Assembly: GCF_009759665.1 (NCBI RefSeq)
Contig: NZ_WQNE01000007.1
Coordinates: 62,001-126,000, forward strand
Reading direction: 5' to 3'
DNA length: 64,000 nucleotides
Origin: Bradyrhizobium cajani
Lineage (GTDB): Bacteria; Pseudomonadota; Alphaproteobacteria; Rhizobiales; Xanthobacteraceae
Below are positions 48,131-56,880 of the stretch, one piece after another. Every line of letters begins with the position of its first letter. The first letter of the stretch is position 1. Below the pieces are notes generated by a model, which was given only the letters and a program-made list of their open reading frames with translations, did no database searches and was not told where the DNA came from. The position numbers and the translations under genes were made by a program.

Positions 48131-49930
48131 CTAGGCGTTAGCGCCTGCAGCTTGTAAGCGCTCGGATTCGATGCGAGCCTTTAGGTTATTCAGATAATCC
48201 TCCGCGTAGGACTGGGCCATCGAAACAGGCAGGTTGATGCCGGCCGTCGCGGCTTCTTGAATTGCCTGCTTCACCAAGCCTTCTCGCATTGCTAATTTGA
48301 CCTCAGGTCCGGCGATGCAGCCCACCGCCTGTGCCGCAAGGCTCAGCCCGGCTTCTTCCAGCGCTTGCTTTATGTTGCCGCCACTGATGGCAGTGTGAAG
48401 AAGATTTGCAGCTTGCGCCTCGGCTTCGAGCACCATTGACGCCAGATCGGCCAATTCACCCAAGCCTGGAATGAAGCCAAGTACACCGACTGCCGTCGCG
48501 GCCCAGTCGAATACCTTAGAGCCAACTTTGAGCACGTCATTAAGTGCGTGCATGAAGGCGCCACCGTTCTTTTTGGGAGACTTGATGTCGGGCTGGTCTG
48601 CCATGCCCATCGTCATGTCCGCGACAGCGTCCTGCTCGGCAGGCGTTCGGACGGCATGCGTCTTCACTTGGTGAACGGTGCGGTTCGCACCCGACATGTT
48701 GTTGAAGAACTGGTTGAAGTCGCTGTTGCTGATGTTGCCGGAATCGACCGTATGGCCACCACCGAAGTCGAAGAACTTGTGGTGGGTTTTGTAGCCCGTA
48801 ATCGCGTTGTTCATCAACCCGAACAAGACAGGATCGGAGAGCAGCTGGGAGGCCGCCTTTCGCACCTCAGGCGCGAGGCTCTTATCATCGACCATGCTCG
48901 CCAGCTTTTCCCGGGTCAGGTCACCCTTTCCGAAGAAAGCGTTTTTGTTCTTGCTGATCGTATTGAGCGTATCGAGCTCGGCTTGCGTGAGATTGATCGA
49001 TGATGAAGCAACCTGCAGGAAGTCCTCTTTGTGGACCTTGTCTATCGAGCCACCGTACAACTGCTTCCATTCATCCGGGTGGTCGAGGAAGTATTGAGCG
49101 GCCGCGAGGACCTGTGGCGGGCATTTGCCGGTTTTAGCTTCGCCGTCGACGATCCGCTTGAAATCCGCAAGGCTCAGGTTCTTAGGCAGGTTGTCGGCAT
49201 AGCGATAGAGCTCGCGCAATGCATTGGTCTGGGTCATAACCGATGGCTCGCCATTCCGGGTGCCGTCGGAAGGGATGTAGTTTTGCGTATAGCTCTCTGC
49301 CCGCTGCTCCTGGAAAGCAGCAACCTGAGGGTGGTGATCGGAGAAGCCGGAGAGATCACCTGCTTTGATCTTCCCGCCGCAGCGGCCGTCACCTTGCGAG
49401 CCTATCGCATAGAAGAGCTCTGGGTCCTGTTGCAACGCCTCGATCGCCGCCTTTAGATCCGGCGGTGTGGAGGGATCGTTGGCCAAATCTCCAAGAGATT
49501 TCCAATCCAGCGGGCATTTGTCTTTGTGTCGGTTCAGCACCGACACAATCTCCAGCTCGGCATCAGTCAGTGTGCCGCTGTTCCACGTGATCCTGGAGCT
49601 TTGTACGGGTGCCTCTGCAATCTTCGGCGCGCTCGCAGCGGAGGAGGACTCCGCGGAGGATGTTTCTGGGGCCTGCTGACATGCGTCCAGTGCGGCCTTG
49701 ATCTCCGGCGGAAGGATGTTCCGCACCTCCTGCGTGAGTTCCTCCGTCAGCTGCTTGACCGAGTCTGCAGCCGGCGGATCCTGTGGAGTGGAACGGTCAT
49801 CGGCATTGTCTTTCAACGAGAAACTAGCCAGCATCGCCTCGAAGTTTGAAAGATCCCGCGCCGATGAGGGTCCGGGGGCCAGACCGGACAAACTCGAGCT
49901 GGCGGTTAGCGATAGGTTGTTGACTGACAT
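48131..49930 (-). CDS. nopX: T3SS translocator NopX
   Basis: 599 residues, similar in length to NolX/NopX and related to HrpF. The N-terminus is Ser-rich and disordered (SLTASSSLSGLAPGPSSARD); the middle holds repeats of a DPS/DPELF-type motif (ALQQDPELFYAI, LLSDPVLFGLMNN, FLDHPDEWKQLYGG). Hydrophobic segments occur near the C-terminus (VFDWAATAVGVLGFIPGLGELADLASMVLEAEAQAANLL). NopX is believed to form the pore in the host membrane. Start at MSVNNLSL behind GAGGA. A tts box lies about 180 bases upstream. Confidence 0.95.
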   Translation of the reverse strand: MSVNNLSLTASSSLSGLAPGPSSARDLSNFEAMLASFSLKDNADDRSTPQDPPAADSVKQLTEELTQEVRNILPPEIKAALDACQQAPETSSAESSSAASAPKIAEAPVQSSRITWNSGTLTDAELEIVSVLNRHKDKCPLDWKSLGDLANDPSTPPDLKAAIEALQQDPELFYAIGSQGDGRCGGKIKAGDLSGFSDHHPQVAAFQEQRAESYTQNYIPSDGTRNGEPSVMTQTNALRELYRYADNLPKNLSLADFKRIVDGEAKTGKCPPQVLAAAQYFLDHPDEWKQLYGGSIDKVHKEDFLQVASSSINLTQAELDTLNTISKNKNAFFGKGDLTREKLASMVDDKSLAPEVRKAASQLLSDPVLFGLMNNAITGYKTHHKFFDFGGGHTVDSGNISNSDFNQFFNNMSGANRTVHQVKTHAVRTPAEQDAVADMTMGMADQPDIKSPKKNGGAFMHALNDVLKVGSKVFDWAATAVGVLGFIPGLGELADLASMVLEAEAQAANLLHTAISGGNIKQALEEAGLSLAAQAVGCIAGPEVKLAMREGLVKQAIQEAATAGINLPVSMAQSYAEDYLNNLKARIESERLQAAGANA

Positions 49931-50110
49931 TATACGTCCTCTGATTTGAGATCGCACCACAAGCCGGTCATGTGGCGCAGCCCGAGAATCGCGACGAACA
50001 ACGAGCAAGAAACACTCGCTTCCGATTGCTCAGTGCGCCCCCAGCGCTCGGTTCCGCTACAATCTATAGGCACATCGCCGTCTAGATATTCACGCCACAT
50101 GGTAGGTTCG

Positions 50111-50131
50111 ATTAGCTTTCCAAAAGCTGAC
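50111..50131 (-). promoter_or_regulatory. tts box of nopX
   Basis: On the minus strand GTCAGCTTTTGGAAAGCTAA; one base (G instead of C in TCG) differs from the consensus. Downstream is nopX. Confidence 0.9.
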
Positions 50132-50531
50132 GGCGCCCAGAGGTTTCACAACGAGACGCGCAATGGATGGTGTGCGAGGCGGTGATGGGTTCTCGATATC
50201 GGAATCGGCTTGCTTGTTATGCTCGATCGCTCGCCTCCGGGCCAACTAGGTCGATTAGCGAGGCCGTGTCTGCCGCTCTGCAGATGGTCACGTGCGCTGA
50301 TTCGTGAAACAACGTCGCAGGTCTCTGCAGCATCCTATGGTGAAATCACCCACGCGTAGCGACCTCGCGCCTGCGCCCAACGAGAGTGTTGGCGCTTGCT
50401 TAGATGCTCGAAAGAGTCCGACGGTATTGTGCGGACCCTATTGCCCCGAGCGGATCGAAGCTCAGCTGCACTCCGCATTCTTCATGTCATCATGCTTAGC
50501 CGATTGGCGAGTGTTCGCTCGAACCTACGGG
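50132..50531. other. Spacer upstream of the nopX tts box
   Basis: About 400 bases without a supported gene. Confidence 0.4.
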
Positions 50532-51105
50532 TCAAAGGCAAGGGTCCAGCGACGGTTTGAGACGAATAACACCTTCTTCTCGCCATTCCGCCGTGTGAGG
50601 CACACCCAGGATGGTGAACGTTGTTGTCCGGACACCCCTGGTAGGTTTGAGATCGCAGCTTCTTAGCATTTCGATCTGAGCGGGCGTAGCTGTTTGGCCA
50701 GTGAAGACCCAGTCGTCCTTGGCGCGACGACCGTTCGCCATGGCGAAATCTCCAATTTCCGCCGGAGCAACCCCTGCGTGCAATGTGGGCCCGGCTTGAG
50801 ACGGTCCAGCGTGAGGTGAGCCGGCCCGCATGAACCAAGGCTCAAGATCTTGCCAAACTCCGAGATCGGAGGCGTCCGCGCGGTGTTGAGCGATCGGCTG
50901 TTGGGAATTGGACCGCTCGCCGCCGCTCAATGATGGCTCGACACGCGATGCTGCCTCCGAGTTCCTGCCCAATTAGGCCCTGGCTGTATTCGGGTATTTC
51001 ATGCAATGCCATTAGTTCACGCTCAATCTCCCTTGGACCGGCGGGCGATGAGGACGAGTGGGACGCTGGGCTGTTGTCCGCCCGGCTTAGCGCGTCGAAG
51101 TCCAT
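50532..51105 (-). pseudogene. Candidate T3SS effector with internal frameshift
   Basis: Strong start: ATG 51105 behind AAAGGAGGA, with a tts box about 230 bases upstream. The first frame reads MDFDALSRADNSPASHSSSSPAGPREIERELMALHE and continues to EYSQGLIGQELGG, then leaves sense at about 50990. A second frame from there (LGRNSEAASRVEPSLSGGER to DDWVFTGQTATPAQIEMLRSCDLKPTRGVRTTTFTILGVPHTAEW, stop at 50532) continues the protein by one-base shift. The Ser-rich N-terminus fits a secreted protein. Either a broken effector or a sequencing error. I do not recognise the family. Confidence 0.6.
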
Positions 51106-51339
51106 CCTGTTCCTCCTTTTGGACAACGGAGTGCCTTTCATTCTTATGCGACGAAGCTCATTTGCATGACGGACTTCATGCAGTTGTTCAAAAGCTCGCA
51201 TGAGGCGCTAAAGTGGCAAAGCACGCTCACCGATGCTGCTGGCTAGAATTCTGGTTCGCGTAGTGGCTCCGGTTTGGACGTTTATTGCGCCACCTGCGGC
51301 ATCGGCCATCTACACATCCGCGCTCTGAAAATGCAGCAG

Positions 51340-51358
51340 TAGCTTTCGAAAAGCTGAC
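51340..51358 (-). promoter_or_regulatory. tts box of the candidate effector
   Basis: On the minus strand GTCAGCTTTTCGAAAGCTA is an exact match to the core consensus. Confidence 0.93.
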
Positions 51359-51412
51359 AGAGGGCATAAGCAGACGCATTGCATCTCTTCCAGGCCATCC
51401 ATTGCCATCAGG

Positions 51413-52141
51413 TCATTTCTTACCTGCATCAGGTGTGTGAACCACGCCATCTTGATGTGGTGCCTCCGGCGAAGGAGCATCGTTCGGTCGTCCTTCTCGA
51501 ATGACCACGCTGGAGGATCCCCGAAACAGCATCAAAACCGACTCGTGCGGCGGCTTTTCGGTACCGCTCGGGCTTCGCCGTGCCTGTGCCTCCGCCGCAA
51601 GTCCTTTTACTGTTTGCTCCACAAGCGCGACAAAGCGGGGTGGACCGGAGGCGAAGACGAGGCCATCTCCCGGTACGGGTCTCACGATGTAACGCTCGTC
51701 GGAGATGTTGAGCGCATCGAGTGCCGCCTTGAACGCATCAAAGCTGATTGGACTCAAGACCAAAAGGCGGCTTTGCGCCTCATGCGCGTCGGATACGTAG
51801 AGCACCAGCCCATCGTAGTACCATTGAAGATTGTAGAGATTAATCAACCGTTCGAGGAACTCTCGCGGTGGGAGATCCGGCATTCGCCCGCGAATCCGCC
51901 CCTTCACCCCGGTGCTGACATTGACCCTGATCTTTAGGTTGTTGCCGAATTCCTGCAGTGCGGCCCCGAGGTCCTGATCCAGAACTGTGTAACTATAAGG
52001 CGTCGATGGCAGCGCCAGGGGAGCGCCGAGCGCCTCGACGACGCCAAAGCAAATGAAAACACCAGCGTAGAGAACTTTCGTCAAGATGCGCAGCCTTGTG
52101 GATGGGATGAGTATTCCAGCTATTTTTGCACTTGAGAACAA
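51413..52141 (-). CDS. rhcC1: T3SS secretin N-terminal protein RhcC1 (NolW)
   Basis: 242 residues with a signal-anchor near the start (LYAGVFICFGVVEALGA) and secretin N-terminal domains: YSYTVLDQDLGAALQEFGNNLKI, VKGRIRGRMPDLPPREFLERLINLYNLQWYYDGLVLYVSD, and IVRPVPGDGLVFASGPPRFVALVEQTV. Rhizobia split the outer-membrane secretin into RhcC1 (this N-terminal part) and RhcC2. The start is uncertain: TTG 52141 is the longest option. It diverges from nopB. Confidence 0.88.
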   Translation of the reverse strand: MFSSAKIAGILIPSTRLRILTKVLYAGVFICFGVVEALGAPLALPSTPYSYTVLDQDLGAALQEFGNNLKIRVNVSTGVKGRIRGRMPDLPPREFLERLINLYNLQWYYDGLVLYVSDAHEAQSRLLVLSPISFDAFKAALDALNISDERYIVRPVPGDGLVFASGPPRFVALVEQTVKGLAAEAQARRSPSGTEKPPHESVLMLFRGSSSVVIREGRPNDAPSPEAPHQDGVVHTPDAGKK

Positions 52142-52225
52142 GCACCGGAATTCGTCCCAAAATGTGGAAGCCGATGCTTCGTCCCAGATTGGAAGCTACC
52201 CGTGATCATTAGATGACAGATGCTC

Positions 52226-52251
52226 GTCAGTTTTTGGTCAGCTTGCTTCTC
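52226..52251 (+). promoter_or_regulatory. tts box of the nopB-rhcJ operon
   Basis: GTCAGTTTTTGGTCAGCTTG keeps the GTCAG and the AGCTTG ends but has changes in the central TCGAAA. It lies about 55-80 bases before nopB. Confidence 0.7.
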
Positions 52252-52303
52252 CAAGGTGCGGCCCTTCGTGTGAACGAACGGCTCATCTCACCACGTGACA
52301 GAA

Positions 52304-52825
52304 ATGATTTCCTCCATGCTGTTTGGCGTTACGTCGATCTCTGCCAACTCCGTCGAGTGTGCCTCCAACGGCTGTTCGCCGGCACACGCTCAGTTTGGCG
52401 AGAGTCTTGCGCAGGCGGCCTCCAACCAAGGTGTCGCCTCTTCTGTGACCGAGCACGCGCCAGCTCCATCGCTGCCGGAAGTGCAGCGCGCACTGGCGCC
52501 GGCGAGCCCGCTAGGCGATCGCGTCCTTCAGAGCATTTCTGCTATTCACCAGGGCAAACCATTTCCGTCGGGTGCAGTTTCTCCGGCGCTCGTCGGCGAG
52601 CCTGATCCTACCAAGAATCTGCAGCTTGGGCCGGCCGCGCAACCGGTCTTACGTGTGCAGCAAGTGGAGGTACATCCAGTGGGCAAACCGGAGGGTGCGG
52701 ATCATTTCGACTCGGCGCTGACGAATCTGCGGGATGTTTACAACGGCGTCATCCAGGTTTCGCTCATCTCCAAGGGGACAGGTGCTGTCAGTTCATCCCT
52801 GAATAAGCTTCTATCGGCGGGCTGA
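52304..52825 (+). CDS. nopB: NopB, secreted T3SS pilus-associated protein
   Basis: About 173 residues: MLFGVTSISANSVE near the start, Ala/Pro-rich middle, and a conserved end DHFDSALTNLRDVYNGVIQVSLISKGTGAVSSSLNKLLSAG. NopB (NolB) is secreted, forms part of the extracellular pilus and is the first gene of the large T3SS operon. Start: ATG 52304; GTG 52295 is an alternative. rhcJ follows eight bases after the stop. Confidence 0.9.
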   Translation: MISSMLFGVTSISANSVECASNGCSPAHAQFGESLAQAASNQGVASSVTEHAPAPSLPEVQRALAPASPLGDRVLQSISAIHQGKPFPSGAVSPALVGEPDPTKNLQLGPAAQPVLRVQQVEVHPVGKPEGADHFDSALTNLRDVYNGVIQVSLISKGTGAVSSSLNKLLSAG

Positions 52826-52833
52826 GTGGGCCG

Positions 52834-53697
52834 TTGGCTGTCTTAACGAAAGACAAGATCGGTAATGGCCGGCCCGCAAGAAAGCGGCTTGATGCTCTCG
52901 TCCTGTTGCTGCTTTCGCTGACCCTCGCCGGTTGCAAAGCTGATCTGTATACCAAAGTTCAGGAGCGTGAAGCCAACGAGATGCTTGGGCTGCTCCTGAG
53001 CAAGGGCGTCGATGCCATCCGTGTCGTCGGTAAGGATGGGACCAGCACAATTCAGGTGGAAGAAAGGCAGCTCGCCTACTCAATCGAGGTGCTGAATGAC
53101 CATGGCTTGCCGCGCCAATCCTTCAAGAGCCTCGGTGAGGTGTTCAAGGGGGCGGGCCTCGTTGCGTCCCCGGTTGAGGAGCGAGCCCGCTACGTCTACG
53201 CTCTCAGTGAAGAATTGTCGCGCACGATCAACGATATCGATGGGGTTCTCTCCGCCCGTGTTCATGTCGTTCTGCCGAAGAATGATCTTTTGCGACAGGA
53301 TGCAACCCCGTCCTCGGCGTCCGTTTTCATTCGACACGCCTCCAACGCGAAGCTCTCAGCCTTGCTGCCGCAGATCAAGATGCTCGTCGCCAATAGCATC
53401 GAAGGTCTATCGTACGACAAGGTGACGGTCGTGTTCGTGCCGGTTGAGCGAGGTCAGCATGAGGCCTCCGTTGTGCCAGCGGCAGCGCCCGCAGAACCAA
53501 CCAAATTCGTCGCAACTCACATTGCGATCGGTGCAGGAGGTGTGCTCGCCGCGTTGGGCATTCTATCTTACGTACTGCTGAGCACACGTGGGCGACAGCT
53601 TCGTCAATCCTGGCGCAAAGTGACAAATCTCGGCAGAGGTGCCAGCAAGCCAGCGGTCCAGTCCGCCGGCAAAAAGCTGTCCTCCGATCCGAAATAG
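52834..53697 (+). CDS. rhcJ: T3SS inner-ring lipoprotein RhcJ (SctJ)
   Basis: 287 residues. Lipobox with the acylated Cys34 (LLLSLTLAGC), then the SctJ ring domains: LYTKVQEREANEMLGLLLSKGVDA, LSEELSRTINDIDGVLSARVHVVLP, and VANSIEGLSYDKVTVVFVPV. A membrane helix near residues 230-250 (HIAIGAGGVLAALGILSYVLL) anchors it in the inner membrane. It builds the inner ring with SctD. Start is TTG 52834. nolU follows 21 bases after the stop. Also called nolT. Confidence 0.95.
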   Translation: MAVLTKDKIGNGRPARKRLDALVLLLLSLTLAGCKADLYTKVQEREANEMLGLLLSKGVDAIRVVGKDGTSTIQVEERQLAYSIEVLNDHGLPRQSFKSLGEVFKGAGLVASPVEERARYVYALSEELSRTINDIDGVLSARVHVVLPKNDLLRQDATPSSASVFIRHASNAKLSALLPQIKMLVANSIEGLSYDKVTVVFVPVERGQHEASVVPAAAPAEPTKFVATHIAIGAGGVLAALGILSYVLLSTRGRQLRQSWRKVTNLGRGASKPAVQSAGKKLSSDPK

Positions 53698-53718
53698 GCG
53701 GCAAGCAGGTCCGTATCG

Positions 53719-54339
53719 ATGGCATCCACTGACCCAAATCATTCACTCAACCCGCATCCCGATCGCGTGCGCGAGCTTGCCGCTTTGATTCATCCCGGCC
53801 GGTTTGCCGGCCATCTTGATGGGCTCCTGTCGGCCGCCACAGTGCTGCAGTTGCAGAAGTCTCCGAGACTGCAGCAAAGACTGGTCGAATTGCTAATGGG
53901 CAGTGAGCTGGTCTCGAACGGAACCGACTGGGGTAAGGACGTTCTGCTCGGGCATGATCCGCGTCGGGCGGTCCTGCTCGCCGGCAGTATCTGGCATGCG
54001 CGTTCGGTGCTCAAGCTTGTGTCAAAGCACGATGTAGCGATTCTGATCGAATATATTGGTGCCGAAGCTCATGCTTTCGCAATCCGACACTTATCCAGCG
54101 CCGTCGCAACCACATCGATTGACGATCCGCAGAAGCTCGCGAACCAGATTGAACATGACGGATGTGCCTGCCTTGGTGCTTGGCTCAAGGACGCAACAGA
54201 GCTTGACCGTTTGCGCGTTCTTTTTCGCTTACCTGTGGGGACCACCGCCGAATCCCCAGCAGCCGAACACCACAATTCAGCGGGTCAGTTACTGTCTTTG
54301 GTGGTGGCGCACTTGGCCACGGAGGAGCCAGCGGTATGA
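53719..54339 (+). CDS. nolU: T3SS protein NolU (SctK-like)
   Basis: 206 residues, soluble. The layout and position between rhcJ and rhcL match NolU, which belongs to the SctK/accessory sorting-platform set. Segments: HPDRVRELAALIHPGRFAGHLDGLL, WHARSVLKLVSKHDVAILIEYIGAEAHAFAIRHL, and HDGCACLGAWLKDATELDRLRVLFRLPV. No membrane helix. The stop overlaps the rhcL start (TATGA). Confidence 0.85.
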   Translation: MASTDPNHSLNPHPDRVRELAALIHPGRFAGHLDGLLSAATVLQLQKSPRLQQRLVELLMGSELVSNGTDWGKDVLLGHDPRRAVLLAGSIWHARSVLKLVSKHDVAILIEYIGAEAHAFAIRHLSSAVATTSIDDPQKLANQIEHDGCACLGAWLKDATELDRLRVLFRLPVGTTAESPAAEHHNSAGQLLSLVVAHLATEEPAV

Positions 54340-54959
54340 CGGCCAACGAAACAGTCTTGCAAGCTAGCCCGCGGATACGGCCGCTTGGTCCGCTCATACC
54401 AGCCGCGGAACTCGGTATCTGGTACAATGCGGTGCAGACGCGCGCGCTAGCCGAGCGGTATCTGCGGCAGGTTCGCAGTTGGGCAAGAAAAGCCTATCAG
54501 CAGGAGCGGGAGCGCGGCCATTGCGAAGGTCTTAGGTCGGGCTCGGACGAAATGGCACAGCTGGTCGCCCGAGCTGCTTCCGATGTGGCCCGGCGAAAAG
54601 CCGTTCTGCAACGGGAGTTGCCACAGCTCGTGATTGAGATATTGACCGATTTGTTGGGCTCCTTTGATCCGGGTGAGATGTTGGTAAGGACCGTTCGTCA
54701 CGCCATCGAGCAAAGATATGGCAGCGCAGAAGTATGCCTTCACGTGTCTCCTGTGAATGCTGATGCACTAAGGCATGAATTCGTGGCGTTCGATGGAACG
54801 GATAGTCGGCCGAAAGTCAGAATTGATCCGGACCCGGCCGTGGGGCCTGACCAGTGCGTTCTGTGGAGTGAGTTCGGCAGTGTCGATTTAGGACTTGCCG
54901 CGCAGCTCCGCACATTGCGTCTCAGCCTTAACCCATCTTCTCAGGAAAGCGCTCCGTGA
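54336..54959 (+). CDS. rhcL: T3SS stator protein RhcL (SctL, NolV)
   Basis: 207 residues. N-terminal helical part (ALAERYLRQVRSWARKAYQQERERGHCEG), then VRTVRHAIEQRYGSAEVCLHVSP and WSEFGSVDLGLAAQLRTLRLSL, the usual C-terminal fold of the FliH/SctL family that binds and restrains the ATPase. ATG overlaps the nolU stop; rhcN starts within its last codons. Confidence 0.9.
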   Translation: MTANETVLQASPRIRPLGPLIPAAELGIWYNAVQTRALAERYLRQVRSWARKAYQQERERGHCEGLRSGSDEMAQLVARAASDVARRKAVLQRELPQLVIEILTDLLGSFDPGEMLVRTVRHAIEQRYGSAEVCLHVSPVNADALRHEFVAFDGTDSRPKVRIDPDPAVGPDQCVLWSEFGSVDLGLAAQLRTLRLSLNPSSQESAP

Positions 54960-56311
54960 CGACGCAACGATCAGGCCATGATCAATCGGCCGGAGAAGGA
55001 GATGTGCATGCGGCGATAGCATCTCTAAGACTCGCAGCAAAGGATGTCGATACGCGTGCCGTGCGGGGGCGGATCACGCGTGCGATCGGCACCTTGCTCC
55101 ATGCCGTGTTGCCAGGGGCCCGTGTTGGAGAACTTTGCCTATTGCAGGATCACGCTTCCGGATGGTCACTTGAGGCGGAAGTCATCGGTTTGCTGCCGGA
55201 CGGGGTGTTGCTGACGCCCATTGGCGATATGGTAGGCTTGTCCCACCGCGCGGAAGTGCTCCCGACCGGGCGCATGCAGGAGGTGTCAGTCGGGCCCGAC
55301 CTGCTCGGCCGCGTGATCGATAGCTTCGGCCGTCCACTCGATGGCAAGGGGCCGATAAAGACGGTCCACACGTGTCCGCTCCGCGGCAAGGCGCCCAACC
55401 CGATGAGGCGGCGTGACATCGAGCAACCGTTCCCGCTCGGCGTTCGCGTGCTGGATGGACTTCTGACGTGTGGCGAAGGTCAGCGGATCGGAATCTATGG
55501 AGATGCCGGTTGCGGTAAGTCGACGCTGATGGCGCAAATTGTAAAAGGCGCGGCCGCAGATGTCACCGTGGTTGCGCTCATAGGAGAGCGTGGTCGCGAG
55601 GTGCGTGAATTCATCGAACGTCATATTGGAGATGCCCTCGCTCGCACGATCGTTGTCGTTGAGACATCCGATCGATCGGCAATGGAGCGGGCGCAATGCG
55701 CTCATATGGCGACCGCACTCGCCGAGTATTTTCGTGATCAAGGGCTGCAGGTCGTTCTGATGATGGATTCGCTGACGCGCTTTAGCCGTGCGATGCGCGA
55801 AATCGGCCTTGCCGCAGGAGAACCTCCTACCCGGCGCGGCTTTCCTCCTTCCGTCTTTGCGCTGCTGCCTGGTCTGTTGGAGCGTGCGGGTATGGGCGAG
55901 CGGGGCTCGATCACGGCATTCTATACCGTGCTTGTCGAAGGTGACGGCACGGGCGATCCGATCGCCGAAGAGTCGCGCGGCATTCTCGATGGTCATATCA
56001 TTCTTTCGCGCGCGCTGGCCTCGCGAGAGCATTTTCCCGCCATCGACGTGCTGTCGAGCCGAAGTCGTGTCATGGATGCGGTCGCCTCTGGTCCACATCG
56101 CAAGGCGGCTTCCGTTTTTCGCGATCTGCTCTCGCGCTACAATGAGGCTGAGTTCCTGATCAAGGTCGGTGAATACAAGCCGGGCAACGATCCACTGACT
56201 GATCGGGCAATCGAGTCAATCGAGGAACTGCGCGCATTCTTGCGCCAGGGACAGGACGAGCCGTCTAGCTTTGAGGAGACCGTTTCATGGATGTCGCGTC
56301 TGACGGCCTGA
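54956..56311 (+). CDS. rhcN: T3SS ATPase RhcN (SctN)
   Basis: 451 residues. Walker A GDAGCGKST at about 181-189; Walker B in VLMMDSLTRFSRAMREI; the Arg-finger region GSITAFYTVLVEGDGTGDPIAEESRGILDGHIILSR. It unfolds and feeds effectors into the export gate. GTG start overlapping rhcL. The sctO frame begins 25 bases before its stop. Confidence 0.97.
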   Translation: MTTQRSGHDQSAGEGDVHAAIASLRLAAKDVDTRAVRGRITRAIGTLLHAVLPGARVGELCLLQDHASGWSLEAEVIGLLPDGVLLTPIGDMVGLSHRAEVLPTGRMQEVSVGPDLLGRVIDSFGRPLDGKGPIKTVHTCPLRGKAPNPMRRRDIEQPFPLGVRVLDGLLTCGEGQRIGIYGDAGCGKSTLMAQIVKGAAADVTVVALIGERGREVREFIERHIGDALARTIVVVETSDRSAMERAQCAHMATALAEYFRDQGLQVVLMMDSLTRFSRAMREIGLAAGEPPTRRGFPPSVFALLPGLLERAGMGERGSITAFYTVLVEGDGTGDPIAEESRGILDGHIILSRALASREHFPAIDVLSSRSRVMDAVASGPHRKAASVFRDLLSRYNEAEFLIKVGEYKPGNDPLTDRAIESIEELRAFLRQGQDEPSSFEETVSWMSRLTA

Positions 56312-56823
56312 ATCTGGTGCAAGCGTCGAAATTGCGGCTGGTAAAGGACATGAGAGAGCGAAGCGCGCTTCGTGAATTGTCGAACATGGAAGCCAGGCGC
56401 CAAATTGCGGTCGCAGCGCTGCAGCGAGCGTCTGAGAATCTTAAAGGCGCGGAGAATCGTCGCGCCAAGGCCGAAGCTGAACTTTATCAGGAGCTGGCGT
56501 CGCTCGAGATGATGTCCGTGACCGAGCTCGATCGTCGCTGTCAACTCGTCCTTGGGCGGCTGGCAGCAGAGATCGAATCGGCACGCCAGGCGCGTGAGCA
56601 GGCGCGCATCGCGCATGAGCAGGCCCAGCGGGCGGTGAATGAGGCGCGGACCATATGGGCCAAGCGTTCGGCGGCGAGCCAGAAATGGCAGGAGATTCAG
56701 GGCGATGTCCAGCGCACTACCGCTGTCCGTTCGGAGTTTGCAGCCGAAATCGATGCCGACGATGAGGTTTTGCTCCGATATCGGGGTGGTTCGCGCAGCC
56801 AGACGGTCGATGGCTCGAACTAA
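56287..56823 (+). CDS. T3SS stalk protein SctO-like (Y4yJ)
   Basis: 178 residues, almost wholly predicted coiled coil: RLVKDMRERSALRELSNMEARRQIAVAALQRASENLKGAENRRAKAEAELYQELAS, then LAAEIESARQAREQARIAHEQAQRAVNEARTIW. This fits FliJ/SctO, which couples the ATPase to the export gate. It overlaps rhcN at its start. rhcQ follows 57 bases after the stop. Confidence 0.88.
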   Translation: MDVASDGLNLVQASKLRLVKDMRERSALRELSNMEARRQIAVAALQRASENLKGAENRRAKAEAELYQELASLEMMSVTELDRRCQLVLGRLAAEIESARQAREQARIAHEQAQRAVNEARTIWAKRSAASQKWQEIQGDVQRTTAVRSEFAAEIDADDEVLLRYRGGSRSQTVDGSN

Positions 56824-56880
56824 TGGCTGGTTCTCTTATCACGTCGCGAGCTGCGCCCGCGGAACCTCTCGATAAATGCC

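Noticed and set aside
55286..56098. 270-codon minus-strand open frame inside rhcN
   Set aside because: Complement of the conserved ATPase; no own signature.
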